In this document: one piece after another, positions 22,462 through 33,190 of the stretch
Layout: the number at the start of each line of letters is the position of its first letter
How positions within the stretch are numbered: the first letter of the stretch is position 1
Assembly: GCF_014066305.1 (NCBI RefSeq)
Contig: NW_023501062.1
Location: 486,501 to 550,500 of the forward strand
Reading direction: 5' to 3'
DNA length: 64,000 bases
Source of the DNA: Letharia columbiana
Lineage: Eukaryota > Ascomycota > Lecanoromycetes > Lecanorales > Parmeliaceae
Translations under genes and position numbers: made by a program
The notes under the pieces: model-generated
The model's input: the letters and a program-made list of their open reading frames with translations, nothing else
Told to the model about the DNA's origin: nothing
Database searches by the model: none

Positions 22462-23946
22462 TTAATTGGACGACTTCGACATTTTCCTCTTCAACCTCAA
22501 CCACACAGTCTTGAACCTGAACCAAAACAGTGTCCACTGACTATGCACCGCTTTGCCCGCCTTCCCTGCCGACTCGGCCGTATCCCCTCTCTTCCTTCCC
22601 ATCGGCTGAGCTGCCACAGGAAACTCCTGCCGCAGTGTTTGCACCGAAGGAAAGCTTTCATGCGGCTCCCCTGCAATCAAAAAACTTGACTTCTCACTCG
22701 CAGCATTGCTCTGCGCTCGTTTCCTTTCTCTCTTTTCTGATGTCCTTCGCTCTTCTTCCTCCTTCCTCTCTCGTCGTCTTGCTTCCTTCTCCTGCGCCCG
22801 CGCTTCCGCTTGCTGGTACTTCAGTTCCTTTGCAGCTTCTCTCTCGTTGAATTCCTGACGCTTAATGTCCACTATTGCCTTCTGAGCTGCTGGGTCAACA
22901 TCTGCAGGGTTCGAGCGACTGCGCATGCGGAAGGCGCTTTCGAGGGATGATCTCCCAGCTGGACCCACCATGTCTGATGGCGTGACCGAGTCGGTGTTAA
23001 ACCGAAGTGAGGATGGCGTGCCTGGTAGATTGGTTTGTGAAGAGCTTGTTAGGCGTGCGGCTGAGCCAGTGCGGATGTGAAGAGGTGTGGGTCGTCGTGA
23101 TGAAGGTGGCGGGGCATATGGTGCCCCGGCGGTATGTGATGCTGAACGTGAGTCTGATTCGAAGTACGGTGCTTCGACAGAAGTGTTGATCGAAGTGTTG
23201 GCAGTTGGCGCGTCGCTCTCCAGTGATGTTTTGTATGAGCTTGCTATGGGTGGTGTGTAGGATCGAGGAGTCTGTCGCATGGGATGCACATATTGTGCGC
23301 CGTAGCGAGGGTTGCTTGATGTTGTTGTGGATGAGAGTTGTGAGGTCGCGCTTGTCGTGCGGTTATGGTATCCTCCTCTTCGACCGGACCCTGAATCTGG
23401 GGCTCCACTGATCTCTGATGATGTGTATATCCCTAGTCCCTCATTTTCTGCTGCTGACCGAGACAAATCAATTGACACCTGCTCTCGCGAAGTAAATTTC
23501 CGTAAAAGGGGTTTTGCCTTCACTTTGCTGCTCTTGTGCTCTTTCGTCTCGGGCGTCGAGTATAGGTTTGCGTGCGCACTGGCAGGAATGACCGGGCTCG
23601 CGGTTTGCATTAGGTAGTCCGGGATAAAGGTTGGAGAAGTAGGACTTTGTGTGGAAGCCGAATTTCCTCGTCGGTGAAGCTTGGCATGATTTGCCCTCGC
23701 GGCAGCTAAGGCGCCGTGACTGGGTGAAGATTTTATCTTTGGCAGCTTCGGCTTCTGGCTCCGCTTTGAAGGATTCTTCATCAAACGAGGTGGATTCATG
23801 GACTGCCCCACATCGTATGCTAATGATGATGGGTAGGAGCCATCTGCGGACGTCTTCCATGCCCGGTCGCCAGCTAGAGATGTTTGAGAGGACATGCTGC
23901 TCCCAATGTGCTGGTATGGCAGCGACTCGTCAAACGGCCTTGCCAT
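22462..23946 (-). CDS. Uncharacterised disordered protein with coiled coil and aromatic-basic C-terminus
   Basis: This is a single exon of 494 residues with the ATG at 23,946-23,944. Most of it is Ser/Thr/Pro-rich and disordered. A long charged helix (KAIVDIKRQEFNEREAAKEL, then QAEARAQEKEARRRERKEEE) predicts a coiled coil. The last 25 residues contain SQWTLFWFRFKTVWLRLKRK, an amphipathic aromatic-basic segment that could bind membrane. A basic PSKRSQKPKLPKIKSS stretch lies near the N-terminus. I do not recognise the family; membrane association is inference from the C-terminus only. Confidence 0.8.
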   Translation of the reverse strand: MARPFDESLPYQHIGSSMSSQTSLAGDRAWKTSADGSYPSSLAYDVGQSMNPPRLMKNPSKRSQKPKLPKIKSSPSHGALAAARANHAKLHRRGNSASTQSPTSPTFIPDYLMQTASPVIPASAHANLYSTPETKEHKSSKVKAKPLLRKFTSREQVSIDLSRSAAENEGLGIYTSSEISGAPDSGSGRRGGYHNRTTSATSQLSSTTTSSNPRYGAQYVHPMRQTPRSYTPPIASSYKTSLESDAPTANTSINTSVEAPYFESDSRSASHTAGAPYAPPPSSRRPTPLHIRTGSAARLTSSSQTNLPGTPSSLRFNTDSVTPSDMVGPAGRSSLESAFRMRSRSNPADVDPAAQKAIVDIKRQEFNEREAAKELKYQQAEARAQEKEARRRERKEEEERRTSEKRERKRAQSNAASEKSSFLIAGEPHESFPSVQTLRQEFPVAAQPMGRKRGDTAESAGKAGKAVHSQWTLFWFRFKTVWLRLKRKMSKSSN

Positions 23947-24503
23947 GGTGGCTTCGAGGGATTCTTTGGCCCGTGATGTTAGGAAGGTGCGCGTGCGCGT
24001 TTGGAATGGCCCTCAAGTCAATGCTATCGTCGCATCTTGTATGAGAGGCTATTGGAGTGATACAACCAGAGAGAAGGCTCTCAGCCTCTTCCACAAGTTG
24101 TAATATGGTGTCACTATTCGTAGATGTTCGGTTGTTCACTTGTGAGTTGGTCTCCCTCAGGCGTGAAACACCTGAAGGCGGATAGGGGGAGCCGGAGAGT
24201 TTTAAGAGATGGGTCAACTAAGGGAGGGGTAATTGTTGTTGTTATTATTATGTCACGATATTAATGAAGGATAATGTAAAGTAAAGTAAAAAGGTTGATC
24301 CATAAAGGCCCGGGGATGGATATATCTATAAGGTGCTGGGAATAATAAGAATAACGTATACAAATGATATACCGTACTCTACTCATACTCGGCTGAAGGT
24401 GACTCCGCTTTCTGTTGTCAGGGTGTCAGGGATCTCGTAAAAGCTGACTACGCCACACCGCCTCAGCCTCCCGCCCCGGGCCAGACCGAAAAAAGGTGGG
24501 TAC

Positions 24504-24540
<37 letters not shown>

Positions 24541-25235
24541 GGAGAGAGATCTCCAACCACATCTGCATTGAAATATATACACCGTACTCTCTCCGCCTTC
24601 GCCGTGCTGTGCGAGCGCAGCTGAGTTGTCTACGAAACGTGTGGGGCTTAGGCATCATTGCTGAAACCCTTTCTTCATCCGTGCAGTGCAATTAAGTGGG
24701 TGAAAAGTAAAACCTGTGTTTGAGGCTGATTCTTTTTCCACCCTCAAACCTTTTCGACGGGCGCTCCGTGGATTTCCTCACCGCAAAGGTATGGCAGGTT
24801 CGAGTAATTGGTGTTAGACTAGAACGACGTGCAGCGCGACTGGCTCTCATCATCCTTTGTCTTCTCGGGGTAGATTAGAACGCAATGCGAGAGGCCTACA
24901 TTTATTCAGGCTCAAAGTCTGTACCATTCAAAGTTCTGACAGCTCGCAAAAAAGTCTCCGCTGACTCCAATGTAAAGTTTGTACAAGAATGGAGTGGCCG
25001 AGAGCCCCGGCGCTAAAGCAAAGGGCCTTCAAACATTCACTGGTAAAGTATGTACAAGAAGAGAACGACATCTGGCCACAAGCCTCCAGGTCAAGGTCTC
25101 CAAGGTCCCAACGGTAAATTACATACAAGGAAGTAACAATGTTTGCACTCAACCCCCAAAAATATCAACGATCCTTGACCACGAACGTGGAAGATTGCCA
25201 ACGGCGTTTGGCCTTCTTTGCCCAGATGACCTAGC
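23947..25235. other. Intergenic region with GA microsatellite and a 71-bp periodic motif
   Basis: No gene is supported in this 1.29-kb gap. A (GA)n run occupies about 24,508-24,550. Near the GH45 3' end, the motif GTAAA(G/T) followed by (G/A)TACAAG(A/G)A occurs at 24,972, 25,043 and 25,114, exactly 71 bp apart each time. The sequence between the motifs is poorly conserved. Confidence 0.5.
24508..24550. repeat. GA dinucleotide microsatellite
   Basis: GA repeats without interruption to about 24,535, then continues degenerately. It lies in the promoter-side flank of the 22,462-23,946 gene. Confidence 0.9.
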
Positions 25236-26440
25236 CTAGGCGTCGCAGTCGTCTCGTTTGCCCTCTTCTTCGGCCCACTCCTGACGCTCGGGAGGCGTCC
25301 ACTCGGCATGTTCCTTCTCTTCCTCGGCCGACTTCTGATGCTCGTCGGGGATCCAGTGAGGATGAGCCGGAGCCGCCTTGGCCGGCTTGGGCGGCAGAGA
25401 GGCTTTCGATGCAACCGCGGGCGGTGGGCTGTGAACCACGACTGGGGAGATTGTCGTGGCGGGAGCGGCTGCTTTAGGGCTGGTGGTCGGCTTCTCGATT
25501 GGGGATTCCACGGGCGGCTTGCTGGCGACTGGGGCAAGTGGGGAAGAAGTGGGGGCTTTGGGTGAAGGTACGGGTGCGGCTGGAGAGGAGGCCGGAGCGG
25601 ATGGGGCGTTGGCGGAATTGTATCCGGTGACGGAGCAGCCGGATTTTGCGACGAGCTCGGCAGGGCAGGTGACGACTTCCCAATCGACGCTGATGGTTGT
25701 CAGTAAGTGAGTTCGTTCATAGGCCAGGGAGTGGTTGATGTACGTCGGATTGTCAGCACTTTGCATCCAATCCCAGCGGAAACCGCAGCCGGGCTGTAGC
25801 GCACTTGGGAGTGAAGAGCAGGTATTGGATGATGGTCCGCCGTATCGTGCTCCCCGGACAGCGGAAGTGGCTTTCCATTCCGTCGAGCAGCCATCGTATT
25901 GTCCAAAGCCTCCTCCAGGGATCTGTCTTATCAGCCACTATCTGAGAAAGTGAAGAGGGGATGGACACACAGCGAGATCAAATTGCGTACTGCTGACATC
26001 ATCCCCAGTGTTAGTCGCTTGTACTATCATCTTCTTTCCGCTGAGGACGGTGCTCGTGAACGTAAGCTGGTAGCAAGAGCAACAGTTCGGGTTACTGCCG
26101 CTCACGGCTGCGAAGCCGTAGGCTAGGTCGTTGTTGATGGACCAGGGTGACTGATCGCTGCACATGTAAGCAGTTCCTCCTGTGCATCCTGATTGGGCGC
26201 TGGCATCTGCCAAGGGGCTGTCGGAGATATCGCAGGTGTTGACCGCGGAGGTGATCCCTGACATGGACCAGGCGCAGGAGGGTTTGCAACAGTCCCTGGA
26301 AAATTAAGAGTTAGGAAAGATGGGTGAAGGGTAGGGGTGGCTTACCAGTACTAGCGCGTTGTGGTGCCGGAGCCGGATTGGGTTACAGCTGGGTTGGCAA
26401 AGAGTACCAAAATAGCGAGAGTCGTTAGGTAAGAAGTCAT
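25236..26440 (-). CDS. GH45 endoglucanase with an in-frame TAG before the catalytic domain
   Basis: There are four exons: 26440-26346, 26295-25971, 25922-25744 and 25689-25236. The introns are 50, 48 and 54 nt (GTAAG, GTGTGT and GTACAT donors), all keeping frame. Exon 1 encodes a signal peptide (MTSYLTTLAILVLFANPAVT) and SGSGTTTR. Then comes an in-frame TAG at 26,353-26,351, immediately before Y-W-D-C-C-K-P-S-C, the conserved GH45 start. The catalytic domain is otherwise intact: nucleophile/acid Asp in YWDCC and in GGGFGQYDGC, plus GGTAYMCSDQSPWSINNDLA, VSGSNPNCCSCYQLTF and many Cys. A Pro/Ser/Ala linker and an acidic tail follow; no CBM1 is present. GH45 enzymes are secreted beta-1,4-glucanases. 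About 350 codons in total. The TAG makes it either a pseudogene, a readthrough gene or a sequence error. Confidence 0.85.
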
Positions 26441-27602
26441 TGTGAAAATCTGTAGTAAGATGTACAGAGAATGTACAGATCGAATGTTAAAGCTCAAGTG
26501 GACAAAATATGTACCGAGAAGCAGAGTAACGATTGTGGGACTCAACTAGGAGTCGACTTATGAAAAGAGTGACTCAAGCAACTCGCATAATGTGCCTTGG
26601 AGAAGGGAACAAAGCGAAGGGGATGATGGTACTTATCTTCTCTCCCCAATAGCTGGAGGCCAGGCCATCTATCTCAATCTCGGTTACAGCATGATCTTGT
26701 TAGAGCAAGAGAGAGGGGAAGACATGGTCGAGGCCCAAATAACGCTGGAGCCATGCTCGCCGTGCCGGCCTCAGATTTCAAAATCCATGTATGGCGACGC
26801 TGGGGAAATGTTTACCGCCCCTAATATCCACACCTGGGGAACAATCTGGCCGGCAAGGGCTGGCAAGAAGCCGAAGTTGAATGTCTAAAGGACTTTGCGG
26901 TCTCACGCTCTCCGTGCTAAAAAGAACCAAGAGAGCGTTGCTTTTTCTGGAGGTAAGGCCGGCAACCAAAGAGGTCATCAGTCTTCGTTCTTGATGCCGT
27001 ACTTGATGTCGACGGACGACGCGCCTCTCCTCGCCCAGGTTCCGATTGGTCAGGGAAATGAGGCCGTAGGTAGTCCACTGAGGGGTTGAGAAGACGGGAA
27101 GCTTGAAGAGTCAATGTCTTCGGCGTGACTAGAACTTAGAGACCTGACCCCTGGTGAAGTCAGCGTGCCTAGGGAAACACAGGGAAGTGAAGAGGGTTCG
27201 AGGACATGCATGAAGGCGCGCGCCACCCTTCGAACCATCTTTCGATCCAGCATCATGATAGGATCATCTCCATAGGGCAAGGAGAACAAGGGTGGAGGTA
27301 GTGAAGATATCTCGTGGCAGATATCGCAAGCGAGATTGATAAAGAGATCTCAGGATCTTGCAACTTGTTTCAAAACCAACAAGACCCTCATTTGCTTCCC
27401 CTCCTATTCGTGGAGCCTCCCCTCTTCTTCATCCGTAGCTGGGCTTCTCGGAAGGGTCATATACCATCCTTGTCTGCGCTTCTCCTGCCGGAGATAGGGC
27501 GAACGTGGTCCGTCTGCGGTCGGCGTCGTGAAGATTTTGGGTCTTTTCCGATGCCGGCTCTACCAAGGCTGGGACGGTAGGCGATGCTCTTCTCAACAAC
27601 GG
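26441..27602. other. Upstream flank of GH45 gene, last normal-composition stretch
   Basis: This 1.16-kb region carries the GH45 promoter side and then runs to the composition boundary. A plus-strand frame at 26,592-26,888 and several minus-strand frames are open, but they have no ATG-based family features and no support. I see no other element. Confidence 0.4.
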
Positions 27603-27843
27603 TGTTCATTTTTGAAGTATAGTTGTTCATTGTTATGTTCTATGAAGAAGTATATAGGAAGAATGAAGGTAACTACCTTTTTTTGGGGTAAAACTATACT
27701 AAAGGTTTTTTCCCCCCTAAAGGAAAATTATATAATACCTCTTTGGAACTTAGTAGTGTATAGATATGCTAGCCTTCTATTAACTAATTTCAACACTCTC
27801 ATATAGTTTAAATAATAAGCTAAAAATACTATTAATTCTAATA
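27603..27843 (-). repeat. Probable 3' LTR of the copia element at the composition boundary
   Basis: On the minus strand this segment would start TATTAG (TGTTAG before RIP) at 27,843 and end AATGAACA at 27,603, giving TGTT...AACA ends. It directly follows the end of the RNase H fossil and a purine-rich GGATTATATGAAAG. A less mutated near-duplicate of the polypurine/start motif (ATATGAGAGTGTTGAA) occurs about 50 bp further in, so the start could instead be at 27,795. The gene-side part keeps many TG and CA steps. No matching 5' LTR was found, so limits are provisional. Confidence 0.45.
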
Positions 27844-29430
27844 CTTTCATATAATCCGAATTTAGACTACTCCTTATTTACTCTTCTTAAATTTAATTTA
27901 ATTTATAAATATAGCGAATTTATTATTAGTAAGGGCCTTAATAAGTTTATTCGTAGTTATATCGTTAATAAATACTTATTTAAATATAACTACTTCTATT
28001 TCTATTTAGTTTCATATAAAATACTATTAAATATTAATATACTTTATACGTAAGTAAAAGCGAGAGTTCTTAATTAATATAATAGCTTTCTAGTTATCTA
28101 CTTTAATTAATATTAATCTATTAAATAATTCGAAGTTAATATTTAATTTACTTAAAAGTCTAATTAATTAAATAGCTTTCTTTACTATCTAGATCTAAGT
28201 TATATACTTAGTCTTATAAGATAATAATATAATAAACTATTATCGTTTAGACGTTTAATTAATTATTCTATCGTAGAGTAAGAATATATAAACTTTAAGA
28301 AATCGATAAGTCTCTTAGTTTAAGGCTTAATTAGTATTCGTATAATCTTTTAATATATTAGTCGTTTTATATATAATATTATAAGTTAGTATTCTCTTTA
28401 AATAACGAATAACTCGTTTAACGACTATAATATATTTCGAATTAGAGTTATAATTATATCGTAAAAGAATTATAACGATAAAATAGATATTCGGGCGAGT
28501 CTAAATTATAGAATATATTATCGATTCTACTATTAATTAATACTTCTAAATAACTTCTAATTTAGTCTTATCGACTAGTTTCTCTTATAGTTAAGTATCT
28601 ACTATTATTAATATAAAGATAGATATATAGTTAGTTATATTAAATCGTAATAATATCTTCTTTAGATATATCGTTTAAATAATTTAAACGATTCTCTTCT
28701 TACGATTTCTCTAGATTTTTATATTTAAATAGTATAAGTATAACTCGAGATTAGTTATAGCGAATCGCTTATAAAGGTCTTATTTAAATTTTAATATTTA
28801 TTTTAATTCTTTTAGACTATAAATCTAAATATCGTTTATATATACGCTAACGATAAGTCGTATTTTCTTATTAATAAAGAGTAAGTAATTAAATTTAATA
28901 AGTTTAAATTCTTTAGATATAAGAAAGTCTTATAGAGTAAAGTATTATTCTTATAGCGATTACTTTAGATTATATAGTACTCTAAGTAGCAGATATACCT
29001 TATTATCTTTCTTCTTATATTCTTTAAACTATTTTATATAGATAATTTTCTTTAATAGTATATTAAGAAATATAATAATAATATTTATTTACTTATAGTT
29101 TAAATCGTAGTATATTATAATTATAAATAGTATCTTAAATAATATAGACTTAATTATTAAGGCGAAGGTCTAATTATAATTAACGTCGTAGATTTATTTA
29201 AAATCTCGAACTACTTAGCGTGCTTTATAGAGAATAGAGTTATTAAGTTTCTTCTTTATCTTATAAATCTATCTATTAATAAGAACTAGCATATTCTTTA
29301 TTCTCGAAATAAGCTTTCAAGTATTTATTATAATAAAGAAATTTATTTACTTATTTATAGCCTTCTTTTATTATTTAATATAGAGGCTATTTATTATCTA
29401 ATTATAGGTTAATAACTAAAGATCTATAAA
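27603..29430 (-). mobile_element. RIP-degraded Ty1/copia retrotransposon, 3' part (minus strand)
   Basis: Reading the minus strand from about 29,226 leftwards gives a recognisable copia reverse transcriptase once RIP stops are read as lost Gln/Trp codons: K-A-R-x-V-V-R-D-F near 29,220, the active-site box as Y-I-N-D (original Y-V-D-D) at 28,842-28,831, and YLLLRVLYNLK for the YGLKQ helix. RNase H follows, with a TSKR segment near 28,240 and a KTKYIT (TEAEY-type) segment near 28,200. The closing LTKAL-type segment appears as IKALTNN near 27,930. Domain order RT to RNase H at the 3' end fits copia. The integrase and gag ends could not be found to the right. The frame is destroyed by TAA/TAG codons. 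Confidence 0.82.
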
Positions 29431-29622
29431 TTAAATTTATAAAGTTAGATTTTTCATTTTTCTAAGTTAAATAAAGTTGGATTTTTCTAAGTTAAATGAA
29501 ATTTTAGCTCTAGCCCTAAGTTAAATCGAACTCTAATCGCTTACTATGCGTTTTTAATTTACTTCTATTACTACGAAATTAATAAAGAAGATAAAACTCT
29601 AATTCTAAGTTAAATTAAACTC
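29431..29622. repeat. Short stretch with scattered CTAAGTTAAAT motif copies
   Basis: CTAAGTTAAA occurs near 29,462, 29,488, 29,517 and 29,604, between the copia fossil and the palindromic element. Composition is slightly less extreme than its neighbours. The function is unknown. Confidence 0.4.
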
Positions 29623-30303
29623 TATATCTGCAAATCTGAAAAGTTTCTTTTCGTACGATTTTCGTCGGGTTCGCACCATAAGCATAATTTAGCACGATTT
29701 AGTCTATTTAGTAGACTTTATCTATATTTAATTCTTTCCGCCGGTTTAGTAACTATTCTAATCTTTTCCGCCAGTTCTATTAGTTTAATAACTTTAAAAA
29801 ATTTTAATAACTTTAAAAATTTTGCGTAATATACTCTAATATACTCTAAGTATTATTCTATATATATATGGCATTAATATATATTATTATTAATATATAT
29901 ATTATTATATACTATATTAGAGTATTACTTACGCGATTAATTTTATTAAATCATTTAATTCTATAGCTAAATTTAAGTTAACGTTAATATTCGTTATTAT
30001 AAAATCTTATCGTCGTAATATCGATTATTAGAACTTTTCTTTTTTCGTGCGTATTGCTATTAAACTGATAGAACTGGCGAAAAAGATTAGAACAATTATT
30101 AAATCGGCGGAATTTAAGCGAATTCTAATTAGATTTATTAAATCGGCGAATAGCGTATAAAAAGTAGATTATAGTTGCTGATTAGGCGGAATTTAGGCGG
30201 ATTTAAATTAGATTTACTAATTCAGCGGATTTTATAATTTCCGCGACAAACGCGCGATCAGCAATTTCAAATTTTATAGGAACTTTTCAGATTTATAGAT
30301 ATA
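29623..30303. mobile_element. Palindromic terminal-inverted-repeat element, MITE-like, lightly mutated
   Basis: The ends are inverted: TATATCTGCAAATCTGAAAA at 29,623 pairs with the complement of TTTTCAGATTTATAGATATA ending at 30,303 (two mismatches). Inner arms match too: the 55-bp segment 29,736-29,790 (TTCCGCCGG...CCGCCAGTTC) is the imperfect inverse of 30,058-30,112. A third inverted pair flanks the AT-rich centre (GCGTAATATACTCTAATAT at 29,824 with ATATTAGAG...TTACGC ending near 29,934). There is no coding capacity. CA and TG steps survive here far more than in the surroundings. TA at both borders suggests a TA target duplication, as in Tc1/mariner-type elements. Confidence 0.7.
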
Positions 30304-33072
30304 CTTACTTTCTATACGATAAATAATCTATTTCTATTACTATAGATCGCTAATTAATTATATTCTTATTTAAAAAAGAAGTATCTACTTAATAATCTTA
30401 TTTTTAATATATCTTATTAACTAAGTAAGTTATCTTCTTAATAGATCGTTTAAAACTATAATTAATAAATCGATCTTATTAATAACTCGACTTAGAGCTA
30501 TATATAATTAACTATAGATAAAGATCTCGAGATATAAATATAAGCTAATCTACTATAATAATTAACTTTAAAACTTATTAATTATTATACTAAAGACTAA
30601 TTAAATTAGAAATTAAATATATTAAAAAAAAGTATATAGATTATTCGAATTAGACGAAGTTAGAGAAATACGTAATATATAATATTATTTATTATTATAT
30701 TCGCCTTTAAGAATATAATAATTAAGTATCTTAGATCTAATATATTTAATTTATAGACGTATTCTATTATATAGATCTATACGCTACTTTAAATTCCTTA
30801 ATAATATTATTATATAATTCTATTTTAACTCTAAATAATAGAGTAGAAGCGAGATTAATTTAAAGATATTTATTATTTTAGTAGATAGAAGGAAGCTATC
30901 TTTCTTATTAACGATTTAATTTCTACTATTATAAACGATTTTAATTTTAGAGAACTTATTAAGAACTTAATTATTAAATTAAGTAATATTCTTATTAAGG
31001 GTATAAAGAATCGCTTTAAATATATAGAAATTAGCTATTTAATATAGATTAAGATTATTATAAATAGTATTAATTAGTTAAGTAATAGAGTTATCTAATA
31101 GCTATTCGATAGATTAATTAATAACTTCTTATTCTTTAAAGCTTATTAAGATATTATTATCTATATCTAATAGCCTTTAAATAAATTTCTTTATATTAAT
31201 TTAATCTTAATTAATAAGATTAAAGTTTCGAAGCTTTATATTTTTTATAAATCTAAAGATTTAAATATAATTTTAAAAATAGAATATTTTTAATATAATT
31301 TAAGCGATATAATCTAACTTAGTACTCTTAATAATTAAAAGAATTTAATAAAAATTATTATAAAAGTATATAACTATACTATTAAAAGAAGTAAGATTCT
31401 TTTAAATATCTTAGAGTATATAATTAACGGCCTCGATATTATAGCGATTTTATATAGAGATCTTATTCTAGAAAATAAGCTTAGTCGCCTTTAATAATTA
31501 AGTTAAATTAAATTCTATCGATATATCGTAATTAAACTAAATAATAATATTAAAAGAAATCTTAAAGCGAGAATAAGTAATAGTATTATCTTAAAGAAGA
31601 ATAAAGATAATATTAAATAAAGCTATAGTAATAGCTATCTTAGAGTTATTTTATATTCTTTATAATATAATATTTTAAAGTATAATCTTATCGATATCTT
31701 TATAATTATTAAGAAAGAAGAGTTAATTATTAAAATAAGAGATTACGTTTTAAATAGCGTTAGTTATAATAATTTAATTATTATTAAAATTTATTTATAT
31801 TTAATTTTAGATATTAATTTAATAACTATATACTTCGCGTAGAAATTAATTTTAATTATTAATATAATACTATTTATAGTCTCGCTAAATTATAAATAGA
31901 TTAAAGCTAATAATAAGATTAATATTCTTTATAGAGCTAGTATTATTTTTCTTTAAGCGAATTTAAATTAAATAAAAATAGAAGTCTTCGATAACGATTT
32001 ATTTATATTATATATTATTTAATAGAGAGAGAGTATAATATTAAGTCTAAAGAATATAAATAAGATTATTAAATAATTTAAATAAAGAATAATAAGTATT
32101 AATTAAGAAATATATATAAAATACGAGAGGAGAATTAAATTATTTATAAATAAAAAAAGAAAAAATATATCTAACGCGAAAAGTTTTAATAGCTAAAAAA
32201 AGAATATTATATTAAAAAAAGTCGCGATATTTTAAAATTATCGTTAACGCGATAATCTTCTTATTCTATAACTTAAAATACTTTAATTTATTAAAGAAAT
32301 TATTAAAGAAAAATATATCTAACGCGAAAAGTTTTAGTATATAAAAAAAGAAATACTATATTAAAAAAAATTATAATATTTTAATACTATCGTTAGCGCG
32401 ATAAGCTATTTATATTATACTTAAAGTATTTCTATTTAATAAAGAAGAAATTATCTATATATCTTAATTTATAATTATTTTATAGATTTAGAGAGTTATT
32501 AAGCTTATATTATAGTAGAATTATTATAAAAAGATCTTATAAATAATATTCTCTTTATTAAATTACTACTTTATTTAATACTTAATTTTATTTAATATTA
32601 TTATAAAGTAAATCTTTTACTATATAAATACTATAATATAAAAAAAAGAATATTACTATTTATCGTATATAAGTCTTCGAAGAATATAGAGTTTAATATA
32701 TTTAGAAGAAGATATCGTAGATAGAAGAGCTTCTTAACGTTTAAATTAATATAATATATTCTTTTAATAATATCTCTATATCTCTAACGTAAACTTTATT
32801 TAATTTTTTTTTTAGATATATTATATCGATAGATCGATATAGAAGAAGTCTTCTATTTATCTTCTCTATCGATATTATTAATTTAGTTAAAAGAAGACTA
32901 TTAGCTTAATCTAATATTTATATTCTATATCGATTATATAAAATAGATTATTATTATTATTAAATATTATATTATATTAATTCGAAAAGTAAATAGATAA
33001 TTATTTAATAGAAGAATTATAATTATATAATTTAAAGTTTAAAATTCTCTAATAAACTTCTATAGAGCTTAT
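30304..33072. other. RIP-saturated AT-rich stretch, family not identified
   Basis: Base composition and CA/TG depletion show this is mutated repeat DNA. Both strands read through with TAA/TAG codons of the kind RIP makes, and I could not recognise any domain. It may include the missing 5' half of the copia element or another transposon. A direct repeat lies within it at 32,161-32,450. Confidence 0.5.
32161..32450. repeat. Two direct copies of a unit of about 148 bp
   Basis: Each copy begins AAAAATATATCTAACGCGAA (32,161 and about 32,309). Each continues through an A-rich run, a GATATTTTAA-like part and a TATCGTTA(A/G)CGCGATAA segment. They are a tandem duplication inside the mutated region. 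Confidence 0.65.
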
Positions 33073-33190
33073 TATCTGCAAATCTAAAAAGTTTCTTTCT
33101 ATACGATTTCCGCCGGGTTCGTATTATAAGTACGATTTAGTCTATTAAGTAAACTTTATTTATATCTAACTCTTTTTATTAATTTAATAA
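33073..33190. repeat. Lone left end of the palindromic element
   Basis: TATCTGCAAATC, AAGTTTCTTT, GGGTTCG, ACGATTTAGTCTATT and the following TCTA-Pu-CTC stretch repeat the left arm of the 29,623 element in the same order. They carry several C-to-T and G-to-A differences. No right arm was found downstream, so this is a truncated second copy. Confidence 0.65.

Noticed and set aside
26592..26888. 98-codon plus-strand frame upstream of the GH45 gene
   Set aside because: It begins at a non-ATG codon and has no domain, signal or splice evidence. It lies in the GH45 promoter flank.
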